Assembly (NCBI GenBank): GCA_029255685.2
Contig: CM055315.2
Coordinates: 56,329,181 to 56,393,180, forward strand
DNA: 64,000 nt
Direction of reading: 5' to 3'
Source: Silene conica
Lineage: Eukaryota > Streptophyta > Magnoliopsida > Caryophyllales > Caryophyllaceae
The notes under the pieces are model-generated. The model had not been told where the DNA came from. It worked only from the letters and a program-made list of their open reading frames with translations, and ran no database searches. This document shows, piece after piece, positions 1-11,200 of this stretch; position 1 is the stretch's first letter; every line of letters starts with the position of its first letter. The translations under genes were made by a program, and so were the position numbers.

Positions 1-2793
1 TCCTGAAGGATTGCTGGACCATAACCCTTGCATTGTTCGAAATGTCAAAATGGAGGGGAGAAAGAATTCCAGTTTTAAATACTACAACATGTGGAGTACT
101 GTTGGGGATTTTAAGCCTAAAGTTAAAGAAGTCTGGCAACAGCATTTTGCAGGAACTTTGATGTTCTCAGTCATTAAAAGACTTAAAGCTCTTAAACTTG
201 TTCTGAAGGGTCTTAACAAAACTTGCTATGCAGATGTTGAAATCACAGCAACCAAAAAGAGTATGCAATTAAAGGAGGTCCAGGAATGTATTCAGGCAGA
301 CCCTTTGAATGCTGGTTTGATACAGCAGGAATTGATTCTTATCAAAGAGGTGACATTATGGAATAAGGCAAGAACCAGTTACTTACAACAAAAAGCAAAG
401 GCTAACTGGATTCAAGATGGAGATAGTAATACTGCAATGTTCCACCAGGCCCTCAAATCCAGATATCTCAGGAACAAAGTTATCCAAATTGAGGATAAAT
501 ATGGCACAACTTGCACAGACACTGCTAGCATCCAACAAGCTTTCCTGGATTTCTATCAGGACCTTCTTGGGGATAGTAAGAGGACTGACAAGGTGAGACC
601 AGAAGTACTGCAGCAAGGGAGCTTATGTTCTGCAGACCATCACCAAACTCTAAATGCAGCTGTTACTACAGAAGAGATCAAAGAGGTTGTCTTTGCCATA
701 CCCATTGACAAAGCACTAGGACCAAATGGTTTCACCAGCGGTTTTTTCAGAGATTCATGGGATATTATTGGTGAGGATATTTGCAAAGCAGTCATGGATT
801 TCTTTCAGTCTGGGGAACTACTTACTCAGATAAATGCAACAAACATCACTCTAATCCCAAAATGTGAAAGGCCAACATCAGTAAGCCACTTCAGGCCTAT
901 AACATGTTGTAATATGCTCTATAAGATTATCTCAAAGCTACTGTGTAACAGATTGGCTTCAGTTCTCCCTGATATTGTTAGTGAAAACTAAGGTGCGTTT
1001 ATAAAAGGAAGGTCTATTATAGAAAATGTCTTAATCTGCCAAGATATAATTCATCTATATGGAAGGAACTCAGTCACCCCAAGATGTCTATTCAAAATAG
1101 ACTTGCAAAAGGCCTATGATACAATTGAATGGGACTTTGTTGAGCAACTACTGAATGGACTGAACTTCCCTGCTCACTTTACTGGTTTGGTCTTACAATG
1201 TGTCAAAACTACATCCTTCTCCTTATCATTGAATGGCTCTTCTTTTGGCTTCTTCAAGGGTAAAAGAGGGCTGAGGCAAGGGGACCCTATCTCCCCCTTC
1301 TTTTCACTTTATGCATGGACTATCTCTCCAGACTCATCAAATTTGCTACAGATAAATGGCCTTTTCAATATCACCCACTATGCAAAAACCTGAAGCTCAC
1401 ACATTTAATGTTTGCAGATGACCTCTTAATGTTCTGCAAAGGCAAGCCTGCTTCTATATGGCTGCTAATGAGAGCATTCTCATCCTTTTCAAGTGCTTCA
1501 GGACTCAGAATGAATAACACCAAGTCTGAGATATTTTTTAATGGTATTGATGAGGATACAAGAACTGATATCCAGAGGGTGACTGGGTTTAGAGAAGGCT
1601 CTTTCCCCTTTAAATATCTGGGAGTTCCTATACAACCAGGTAAGCTATCCAAACATGACTGCTCATCCTTAACTGAAAAGCTTGTAGCAAGGATTAGAGG
1701 ACTGGGGGCCAAAAAACTCTCCTATGCCGGAAGAATTACACTCATTAATTCAGTCCTTAATACATTACACAATTATTGGGCTCAGATGTTCATTATCCCC
1801 AAAGGTGTAATAAAGAGAATTGAAGCAATCTGACGTAACTATCTATGGGATGGGGCCACAGAATATCACAGAGTACCCCTAGTGGCTTGGGAGAGGGTCA
1901 CTATGTCAAAAGAGCACGGGGGGCTGGGAATTAAACATGCTGAACTATGGAATATAGCCACTGTTGGTAAATTAGTGGATTGGGTGTATACTCAGACTGA
2001 CATACTATGGATCAAATGGGTGAATGCTGTTTACCGTAAAGAACAAAGCTGGACTGAATACACTCCACCTGCTGATGCTCCATGGGTATGGAAAAGTATC
2101 TGCAAAACAAAGGAGAGAATCAAAAATGGGTATAGGGATAACAGTTGGGTCACCAGACCTCAGGGCTACAACATTAAGAGTGGCTATACATGGCTGCAAA
2201 TTCCTCAACAAAAAAAAGAATGGACTAAGGTTGTGTGGAATAGCTGGAACATTCCAAAACATTCGATGATTACCTGGTTGAGAATGCAAGAGGGGATGAA
2301 TGTGAAAGCTAAATTAGCTCAGATTGGATACTGCCAGGATGATCTGTGTTTACTATGCCAAAACCAGACTGAAACCATTGATCACATATTCGAAGAATGT
2401 CAGTATTCCCGCAGGGTGATGCAGCAATTGAGACTTTGCTTCAATGGAGGCCACACTACAATGGCCAGGATGATCACTGGAAATCAAAAATCCAGTGATT
2501 GGAAACTTGGATGTGCTCTCTTCAATGCATACCACTACCACATCTGGATGCAACGAAACAACACATGGGTTAATGACAGCTTGATCAGACCAGATATTCT
2601 AGCAAAGAGAATCGAAGAAGAAGTGGAGCAAAGAGTGAAACAGATAAGGGGACAATGATGATAATCATGTTTTTAATGAGTAATTGTTGTTGGACTATAG
2701 GCTCTTTTTGTTTGTAATGGGACTTGATCCCGAAACCTTGTACATTCTTTGTTTCTCTTATGATATAATATACTCACATCTTACCAAAAAAAA
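1..2793 (+). mobile_element. L1-type LINE, 3' portion, cut by window start
   Basis: The left part of a plant L1-like non-LTR retrotransposon runs into the window. It covers the link after the endonuclease, reverse transcriptase, the C-terminal zinc-binding region and a short 3' UTR that ends in an A-rich tail at about 2785-2793. Its protein closely resembles the minus-strand LINE at 58291-62961; for example, both carry FADDLLMFCKGKP followed by S-I-W-L-L-M-R-A-F. They are probably copies of one subfamily. The target-site duplication cannot be seen because the 5' end lies outside the window. Confidence 0.9.
11..2658 (+). pseudogene. LINE ORF2 (reverse transcriptase) remnant
   Basis: This is a broken ORF2 whose product would copy LINE RNA into DNA at a nicked target. 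Visible in order are the RT N-terminal region (YFRPI-like block SHFRPITCCN, about 880-910), the fingers/palm block with QGDPISP (about 1276), the catalytic FADD motif (about 1411-1425), the thumb region, and a C-terminal zf-RVT cysteine/histidine cluster (about 2330-2400, C-x2-C then H-x4-C). At least three lesions are visible: a TAA at 989-991 where relatives have CAA, a frameshift at about 1300-1320, and a TGA at 1831-1833 where relatives have a Cys codon. It cannot make an intact protein. Confidence 0.9.
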
Positions 2794-3202
2794 CAACTTT
2801 GGGATTGCCCTATGAACGAAAGTTTAGTGCTTTTCTAGGAACCCTAAGACCGTAAGGATTGGGTAGAGTATTGACCTAAAGGTTTATTCTTTGTTCCTTG
2901 GGATTGTGTTATGTAGTTATTTTACCCTTTATTGACTTGTCCTAGCCATGGGGAACCGAAGTTCCTAATCTCCCTTTACCTTGTTTTAGTATTCTTGTTT
3001 ATTTTGCTATTTTTAGTTGTTAGTCCCAATCATCAATCAAAACCCCCCTTTTTTTGGTTACTTTCAATAGACTTTAAATTCACAAACATTATTAACTTTG
3101 TCTCTCTGTGGTTCGACCCTTGACTTATCCTATCTAGTTTAAGCTGAGGTTTTATTAATCTTATCTTTGGCACCCCTCAACGACGGGTGTCAACACGCAT
3201 CA
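2794..3202 (-). repeat. Non-coding repeat related to element O
   Basis: Read on the minus strand, this starts with TTGATGCGTGTTGACACC, then a block GGTGCCAAAG and a block GTCAAGGGTCGAACCAC. The same succession of blocks recurs on the plus strand at about 53895-53980. A shorter version of the 'tcgaacc' block is at about 20155. No coding potential is seen. It is probably the non-coding part of a long retroelement, and its class is not certain. It abuts a copia fragment exactly where the sequence AACACGCATCAA occurs. Confidence 0.5.
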
Positions 3203-3420
3203 ATATGCAATATTAGGAAGAGCTGAATACATAAGATACATAAAACTACCAAGAATCTTAGCATAACCATCTTGATTCACACTTTCAGGCAAATTCTTCT
3301 TTAAGTGTAAACTAGCATCAAAAGGTGTTCTAGCAGGCTAAAATCAAAATAATCAATCTTTTTTTAAAATTTTCTCAACATAGTGAACTTGACTAAGACA
3401 ATAACCTTGTCCAGTCTTTA
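3203..3420 (-). pseudogene. Ty1/copia reverse-transcriptase fragment
   Basis: Translating the minus strand gives the C-terminal RT and connection region of a Ty1/copia polyprotein. It contains a SQVHYVEKILKK-like block, then TPFDASLHLKKN, then a GYAKILGSFMYLMY-like block followed by P-N-I-A-Y, which matches the usual G-S-L-M-Y-L-x-x-x-R-P-D-I region. Only about 70 codons remain, with no LTRs nearby, and the frame slips near 3350. The FxxDI position is degenerate (L-P-N-I). This is an old scrap, unrelated to the Sirevirus further right. Confidence 0.75.
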
Positions 3421-3429
3421 TAACCTATC

Positions 3430-3657
3430 TCATGTAATTTTGTAATTAATGTTCCACTGTAGCAGTTTTGTAATTAGTACTTCGATTCGAGTTAAGTAAG
3501 TTGTAATAATAAAAGTTTAAATTTAATTAGTTTTATATAAAGTACTTTTTGGTTTGTTTTACTTTGTTATTCACTACCTCGGTCATTCCGAGATGGTAAC
3601 AACTCTATTTATTTGAGAATGTCTTGCTAAATATTCTTAGATAAATGAGGGTGTTAC
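3430..3657 (+). mobile_element. Truncated Tekay-like gypsy LTR 3' end
   Basis: The last roughly 200 bp before GAGGGTGTTACA (ending 3657) match the minus-strand 3' end of the gypsy LTRs at 26577 and 34221. Shared blocks are TTTATATAAAGTA, CCGAGATGGTAACA and the terminal GGGTGTTACA. The short inverted repeat CTCGG...CCGAG is kept (3578-3582 with 3588-3592) although its loop has changed. The start of the fragment is indistinct. It is a decayed relic, much older than the complete gypsy element in this window. Confidence 0.7.
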
Positions 3658-4366
3658 ATCTATTTATTTGCATTTAATAAAATTCTTATTTTTCCTTTTC
3701 TTTTCAAAATATAAAATGATGATGTGACTTCATAATTTACTCTCAAATAGTTGAATAGTGAAATGTTATGCTTTAGTTTGTCTTTTTATTATATTTATAG
3801 ATAGATAAGATTTTCTTTCAAGGCCATACTAGGATTTTTTTTTTAATTGCTTTGCATTTTTTTAATATGTTACATGATTTGCCAAATCGCCATAACTAAA
3901 CATGCATATCATATCGAGTCATCGACCGTGTCTACTATAATTATCGATAATTCGATCTATTAGCTCACTTTAAAATGATATATGATAAATTGATAAGACC
4001 TTTTAGAATAAAAATATTAAGACTTAGCCTTACCAAATAGTAGAGACCCATGAATCCAAATTTCATATTTGAGTGTCATACAAATGAAACCGGGGGAAGA
4101 AAAAGCCCGATAATATACAACTTTTGGGCAGTGAGCAATCTTATCTATATAATTGCAAAATTATTTAGAAAGCTTTGATTGAGGCACGTCGTCAACCCAT
4201 TTTTTTTTTAGTTTATCATGGTGGGACCCACAAAGTTTTATAATGATTTTGATTCGAAATAACTGTCTGAAATAATAGTTCTACAATTATTACGTAAAAT
4301 TTTTTATATAAATTCGTAAACATGAATTTCTACGAAAACTGTCAATATGTATAACATGAACGTAAA
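3658..4366. other. AT-rich intergenic DNA, nothing recognised
   Basis: No ORF of note, no terminal repeats and no tandem structure were seen. There are short T-runs at about 3838 and 4200. Confidence 0.6.
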
Positions 4367-4368
4367 TA

Positions 4369-4563
4369 CTCCCTCCAATTTCCTATGATGTTCCCTTTTC
4401 ATTTTCACACAAAAATAAGAGAATCAATTTGGATCACACAATACACATGACCTCACACCAAATTGATTTTAGACCACACAAAGTTGTCCAAAAGAGGAAA
4501 TAGGAAACATCCATGTAATTGAACAAAAACGGAAAAAGGAATTTCATAGGAAATTGGAAGGAG
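4369..4563. mobile_element. Stowaway (Tc1/mariner) MITE
   Basis: This is a 195 bp element flanked by TA on both sides (4367-4368 and 4564-4565). The left end reads CTCCCTCCAATTTCCTATGA and the complement of the right end reads CTCCTTCCAATTTCCTATGA, so the terminal inverted repeat is about 20 bp with one mismatch. CTCCCTCC termini, a TA target duplication and this size are diagnostic of Stowaway elements, which are mobilised in trans by mariner-like transposases. The interior is AT-rich and non-coding. Confidence 0.92.
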
Positions 4564-4861
4564 TATTATATAACAATTTATACCCAATATATAATTACAA
4601 TAAACAATAATAATTAACAATTTACAACAATCGAAAAAAAAAAAACTGTGGCGACAATACTAAATTAAAAAACAATAAAAATAACTTAATATTAATATAA
4701 CAATCAAGAATAGTGTACAAATTAATATCATCAATTGAAATATTTTGCGAAAATCAAGTCTAAACAATAGTGTATAGACGTTAGATAAAAACAAAATCAA
4801 ATTTTGATAAAAGAGTGTATAAGCATCATATCAATATATATACTTAAAAGAGGAACTTTTC

Positions 4862-5285
4862 GAGCGATTTTATTGGTTATTGTTTTAGAATAATTTCATT
4901 GGCTATTACTTTGGTTAAATAAATTAAGTATATAAATAAAAAGATAATTACATAGTAATAAAATATCAGTTGGATAATTATTGTTTTTAGAGTTATTGCA
5001 TTGACTATTAGTTTGATTAAATAAATTATATAAATAAAAAAAGATAATTAAGTAGTAATAAAATATCAATTGGATAGTTATTAAATTAGTTAATAAAATA
5101 ATTGATTTCATTGACTATTACTTCAGTTAAATAAATTAAGTATATAAATAAAAAGATAATTAAATAGTAATAAAATATCAGTTTGATAATTATTATTTTT
5201 AGAGCGATTACATTGGCTATTACTTTGGTTAAATAAATTAAGTAAATAAATAAAAGATAATTAAATAATAATAAAAATTGATTGT
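4862..5285. repeat. Tandem array, units of about 100-115 bp, inside the Helitron
   Basis: About four diverged units are seen. Each has blocks like CATTGGCTATTACTTTGG, TTAAATAAATTAAGTATATA, AAAAGATAATTA and GTAATAAAATATCAGTTGGA in the same order. Units begin near 4890, 4995, 5108 and 5205, with a partial copy at 4862. Confidence 0.8.
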
Positions 5286-5454
5286 AAACCAAGAGTTTTG
5301 GCTACCGCAGAGTTATGGTATAATTTGTTGTTTCCCTTCTCTTATTTAATTAAAAGCATAAATAGATGTATTGATGGATATATTAAGCCTCTCTTATTTA
5401 ATAAAAAACATAAATAAATGTATTGATAAATATATTAAGCACTTAAGTTTACGA

Positions 5455-6660
5455 GGTATAATTAAAAAATACGAGCTACAGAATACGAACACATAAAAAT
5501 ATTAGCTAATGTAAAAAGAATAATAGTTTAAGAGAATCACGAACTAAAAACTACGAGCACAGAAGAATACGAGCTATTAACCTAATAATACGAGCTAATA
5601 CAAAAAGAATATGAGCTATTAAACTAAGAATATGAGCTAATGTAAAAATAATATGAGTTATTAAGGTAAGACGAGCTTTAAAATACGAGCACGAATGAGT
5701 ACGAGCTAATTAAAAAATAATACAAGCTATTAAGATAAGACGAGCTTCAAAATGTGAGCACAAATGAATACGAATACGAGATTAAAAGGATCACGAACTT
5801 AAATATATGAGCACATAAGAATACGACCTATTAAGATGAGAATACAAGCTAATGTAAACAGAATACGAAAACACGAGCTAATTGAAATACTTCTCGAGCT
5901 AAAAAAAAATAGAACCAGATTTGTAAGACGTCAAATTTCATGATATAATAAGCATTTAAGATTACGATGTATAATTAAAAGAATACGAGATACAAAATAC
6001 GAATATATAAGAAATACGAGCTAATGTAAAGGAATAAGAAATTAATATCAGAAACTAAAAAATACGAGCACATAAAAACGCGAGCTATTAACGTAAGAAT
6101 GTGAGCTAATAGAGCTATTAAGCTAAGAATACGAGCTAATGTAAAAAAAAAAATACGAGTTATTAAGATAAGAATACGAGCTAATGTAAAAAAAACATAC
6201 GAGCATAATCGCATATATATAAGAGGATCACGAACTTACAAATATGAGCATATAAGAATACGAGCTAATATAAAAAGAGTATGAGCTAATGTAAGAGAAT
6301 ACATGCTAATAAGATACGAATACGAGTTATTAACATAAGAATACAGGGTAATGTAAAAAGTATACGAGCTAATAAGTTAAGAATATGAGCTATTAAGATA
6401 AGAATATGAGATAAAGTAAAAAAAGAATACGAGCATATAAGAGGATCACGAACTTACAAATATGAGCATCTAAGAATACGGGCTAATATAAAAAGAATAC
6501 AAGCTAATATAAGAAGATTACGAGCTAATTAATAAGATAAGAATACGAGCTATTAACATAAGAATACGAGCTAATAAGATAAGAATACGAACTATTAAGA
6601 TAAGAATATGAGATAAAGTAAAAAGAATACGATCTACTGTAAAAAGAATACGAGTTCTAA
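5455..6660. repeat. Degenerate minisatellite, TACGAGCTA core
   Basis: This 1.2 kb stretch is built from a short motif of the form AAGAATACGAGCTAATGTAA or AAGAATACGAGCTATTAAG, repeated dozens of times with many substitutions and spacing changes. A longer rhythm is also visible: AAGAGGATCACGAACTTAC recurs at about 6221 and 6440. The ORFs across it are compositional accidents. It is contained within the Helitron boundaries. Confidence 0.85.
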
Positions 6661-7047
6661 CTATATATCTCCATATATTAGAAAGATCGGATAAAAAATT
6701 TCTTTAAAATGATGCTCAAATAAAAAGTATTCAAATTATTATAAAAATACACATGCTTAAAAAAATATTTTGGCAGTGATGCTTAATATTTAAGTGTCTT
6801 TCCAAGACCATTGAATCCGAGGTACATGTTTCCGTTTTCATTGTAGTTTCATGCACTTTCAACGTTCCATGTTGTTCCATTGATGATGATACATCTGATG
6901 TTTCATTAACCCCAAAAACAATCATACTTGAATTATTCTCTATATATGCCTATTATACTACGTATTTTTAGAACATTAACTGTTATGATAATTACTTTAA
7001 AATCATGTCAAGATATTACCCGGGCAACGTCCGGGAATGAAATCTAG

Positions 7048-8036
7048 TATTTATCTAATGCAGAAGTCAATCCGCTGACATGACATCTCAAATTTCAAGT
7101 TAAAGTTAATGTGTCAGTCTATTACATCACTTGAAAAACAAAAATACTAAATGGCAGAATATTCTATATGGAAGATGAAATATTCCTTTTCAACTAGAAA
7201 TTTGATAGGGTTATGCTAAAATTAGGGAGATTCATTAAATTTGATAAGTTACATGCTAAAATCATTGAAATAATCTTTGCGTTATTTATATATGTAAACT
7301 AAACATAAATATACGTTAGCCAATTCTAGATATACTCGGTAGAAATTAGGTCTTCCATTTTATATTTCGTAAAATAATTGACTAAAAATGACATGAGTAC
7401 TACGAATCAAACAATTGAAACAGGTTGTTTATTCTTAGAAAATATATGTCGGACTAAATTAATTTTGCTCGGTTTATACACTAATGTGTCCGCGATAATT
7501 TACTAGAATACATTATCGTCATAAAGACCATGGTGAATCATTTAAATAAGAAAACTATTTATTTAATATATTAAATGAGTAGTCGTTTAATAAAATTAGA
7601 TTGTCTTAGTATAAGACAATGGCATGCAATAATTGTCGTTTACTATAAACATCTTTAGTAAGTATATTCAAATTTACGCTTTTAACCTAATTATCCGTTT
7701 ACTACTTACGTATGAACAAATTATTTACGTTTTGCCTTTATTGTACGATATGTAATATACAACTTCATTTTATGACTATTTATTTTACATATTTAAAAAA
7801 GGTGCAATGGGTAATTAGACGTGTACTAATTTTCTTAGAAGTCGATCATCTTAATAAACAAAATATAGGATAATTCATGTATATCGATATATGTGATGAA
7901 CAATTTAAAAATAATTTATTCGTAAATAATTAATTTGTTTATCTTTGATAATATTTATATTCATCTACAACTCTAAAAACATACCTTTATTCTGTTTATA
8001 TTTGATATTATTAAATATATTCATCTAAAATTTCAA
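7048..8036. other. AT-rich intergenic DNA
   Basis: No coding region was recognised. It may in part be the body of the Helitron whose 3' end is at 8071, but no 5' TC terminus could be chosen with confidence. Confidence 0.5.
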
Positions 8037-8071
8037 AAACAGCGCCGTAAATTTTGCGGGTTACAACCTAG
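8037..8071 (+). mobile_element. Probable 3' terminus of a second Helitron
   Basis: The segment has an inverted repeat CCGTAAA...TTTGCGG followed by GTTACAACCTAG and then T (8072). This resembles the hairpin plus CTAG ending of Helitrons. I could not fix its 5' end. The AT-rich DNA from 7048 onward (about 1 kb) could belong to it. Confidence 0.45.
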
Positions 8072-8278
8072 TTAGATATAAAACAAAATTTCTCAATAGT
8101 TAAAATTTAGTTCCGAGATTACATATTTAGAATAATACGATTTGAAAACAAGTCGCGTCTGCATGGCCAAAAACTAGTTTACCTAATTACCTGAACTTGA
8201 CTACATTTCTTAAGTTTGCCTCTCCATTTCTCTGTCTTCTCAGTTCTCACTTTGCGATCATTTGTGACCTCCAAAACC

Positions 8279-11200
8279 ATGGCTTCTCGCATTGTAGCCG
8301 CGGCTCGTCAAGTTGCAACCGCCTCACGGATCTCTTCGTCCAACCAACCTTCTCTCCTTGTTCAACGCCGGGGTCTTGCCGGTGCTGCTGGTACCCTTTA
8401 TTTTCTTTTTTTTTATCTTATACATTCATCGTTTTTTTCCGGCGTATAACAAAATTATCGATCTAGTTTTATTTCGTTTTTCCGTATGTGTTTCACCTTT
8501 GATTCCGATTGCTTTTCAATGATGTTTGGATAGCGAATCTGGATGGTTTATTTCTGATTTGTTTCGTTCAAGTAATTCCTGATTCTGACGACTTAATGCT
8601 GGGGATGCAGTTCGATTTTATTTATTTTATTTTCGGGCTTTGGTGGTATGTTAATGGCAGCAATTTAATATTTCATAAACAAAACTTTGTCTGATAAAAC
8701 CTTGACATTCAACGGGCCATTGCATTATGGTATGTAACTGCAATTCACAACCGTTACAAGTTACGATATGATCCCATGGGTGTTATACAAAATGAAAAAT
8801 TGAACCAAAGTTGCTGGTGTGAATGGTAAGGGCTTTCATCTCTTAAGCAAGTGGTCAGGGTTCGATTCCCGACTCTTGCGAATGAAAAAGCCAAACTTGG
8901 GAGAATGGGAGGGTCAACCCATTAAATTGCCGTTAGTACCCCGAATGAGACTGCTCCAGATGTTGGTTCAGGATACACCTCGTCAACACCCAAAAATAAA
9001 AAAACAAAATGAAAAATTGATAAAAGTTAGCTTATGAAAACCGAACAATTAATAAATGTTGGTGCTTATGAAACTGATGTATTTGAGTATTTGACAAAAG
9101 GGCGTTTACCGATAATCCTTTGTTTGTAAATAGTTCTTTTATTTTGTGACCCCGTCTTAAATATTCAATCTTTCTCAAGAGATAAAAATAAATATTGTGG
9201 GATACCACTCACTGGTACAAACGAATATTTCTCCAAAATGTGGTGATAGTTTTTAAATTTCCGCAACTCTTTTGTTAAATTCAAAGTTAAACTACCCACC
9301 GAAAAACGAAAACATCAAATATAAAAATGGTGGGAGGATATAAACATGTGTTTTGTAGAGATATGCTCCTAAAATTATTGCAAAAAAATTTATGTGAAAT
9401 AGTCGTAAGCGAACTTTGACATCAAAGGATAATTTTAGATGATAAATTCTCCATTATTATTATTAGTGTCCATTGTCAAATATTTAAGGTCATTTTTACC
9501 TTTTTAATGACTTGATTATATGTTCTACTGCAGACCACCATGGGCCTCTGAAGGTGAACTGCTGGCAGGATCCAACGAGTCCTTCTAAGTGGAAGGAAGA
9601 ACATGTTAGTCATTTTCTAATTTAACGTCTCATCTTGTCTTTACTTTTGCAATATATTTAGTAATAATCTGTAAGCAATTAGGTGATGATGATTATAGAT
9701 ACTTTTTACCGTTCTGTTCGAAAGTGTTATACAATTTGATCTTGGGTTTTACTCTTTAATATTGAATTAACATAGACAGGCCTTAAACGAATCTTAATGT
9801 GATGCTGTTGACCACACTTAACTTTTGTAATCATGGTTGATGTTTTAGCATTTTGCTTCCACTCAAGTATGGCTCTTCAGTTCAGAAGAAGTTCTGAACT
9901 TAACTGATTTTGATGGTGCAAGTTTGCCAGTAATTATATGCAGTATGCTAACATGGTTAAACTTTTTTGCCATCAAAACATTCAGGCAACTCTCCCTAGT
10001 TCCAATTCCTATCTAAGAAATAAACTTCCAGAAAGTAGAAACTGTTTGCCGTTCATCAATTCTGTTCAATTTGTAAGAGGTGGTTTGGTCGTTTACAGGA
10101 ACATGTTTTACTCTTCTATTTTTCAAAAGCCTTTCAGGTTACTTTATGACTGCATTCCAGATGCACAATGGGACGGAATAGATTTTTCTCATGTACAAAT
10201 GTATGTTTTAAATTCCTAAAACAATAGCACCCTAAAACAATAGGGAAACCAATTCCAGTTTGATGATAATGTTTTAAACTACCTAAGCTACACTCCCCCA
10301 TCTCATTTATATTGTCCCATTTGACTTTTGTGAACAAATGATGTCTCTTTCGGCTCATGTTTTCTCACAATATACCGCAACTACAACATTTTCAAAATGA
10401 CAATAACAACATTAGAGCCTTCATCCCAAAATTATTTGGGGTTGGCTGATATGAATCATTCTTTAGAACCGCTCGTGGGTGATCGTGCACCTCAAAATGC
10501 CAAAAGATAGAAAAGGAAAGATGAAAAACACAAGAAAATCAAGGTAAACCTCTAAGCTTTAAAATCGAAGTCTAGATTTCTTTTATAAAAACTTAAAAGT
10601 TAAAACGAGAATAAAGATTAAAACTTAAGGGCCAGGAATACCTTAAAAGTGAACCAAGTATTAAAATATAAGTTGGTAAAAATGTGTAATAAATCTTAAG
10701 AGAACAAATAAATTTTTGAAAAAGTTTACAAAAATACTAAATATTTCAAATAACATTGAATACTAAAAATCCACATGTATTATTTTTGTGCATTGTGCCC
10801 TCTTCGTCATCATCCACTCGCGACGCCCCAGAAATCTCAAATTGTGCTCTATCACTCTTAGTCATGTATGTTTTGGTCTCCATCTACCCCTAGTAACCTT
10901 TTAGTCTCAAACCTTCCTAACTCCTAACTCCTAACTCCTAACTCCTAACTCCTAACAAGTGCGTCCATATGTCTCCTTCTCACATGGCCAAACCATCATA
11001 GTCGAGATTTTCCATCATCTTGTCCTCTATTGCACCTTTTTCCTAATCACCTCATTCCTTAATTGATCTTTCCGTGTATGGGTGCACATTCACCTCAACG
11101 TACGCATCTACGCCACTCATCTTTTGAATGTCACACTGTTTAATGACCAACACTCGGAAATCGTCAAGCGTGAAGTAAGGCAGGCTTAATCGATGTGCGA

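Larger units (their letters stand above)
4831..7047 (+). mobile_element. Non-autonomous Helitron carrying tandem repeats
   Basis: The element starts with TCAATATATATACTTAAAAG immediately after an A (4830) and ends with CTAG (7044-7047) immediately before a T (7048). The 3' end has the hairpin CCCGGGC-AAC-GTCCGGG about 8 nt before CTAG. A 5' TC, a subterminal 3' hairpin, CTRR and insertion between A and T are the Helitron hallmarks. There is no Rep/helicase. The interior is almost wholly two tandem arrays (4862-5285 and 5455-6660) and a unique tail of about 300 bp. The boundaries rest on termini only; a second copy would be needed to confirm the 5' end. Confidence 0.72.

Noticed and set aside
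4896-5292. Two Tyr/Ile/Leu-rich ORFs that look like membrane proteins
   Set aside because: They are translations of AT-rich tandem repeats.
5975-6214. Hydrophobic ORF across the TACGAGCTA array
   Set aside because: Repeat-derived, with degenerate periodic sequence.
8820-8885. tRNA gene suggested by A/B boxes
   Set aside because: No cloverleaf could be drawn, the segment continues into a SINE body with an A tail, and perfect target duplications flank it.
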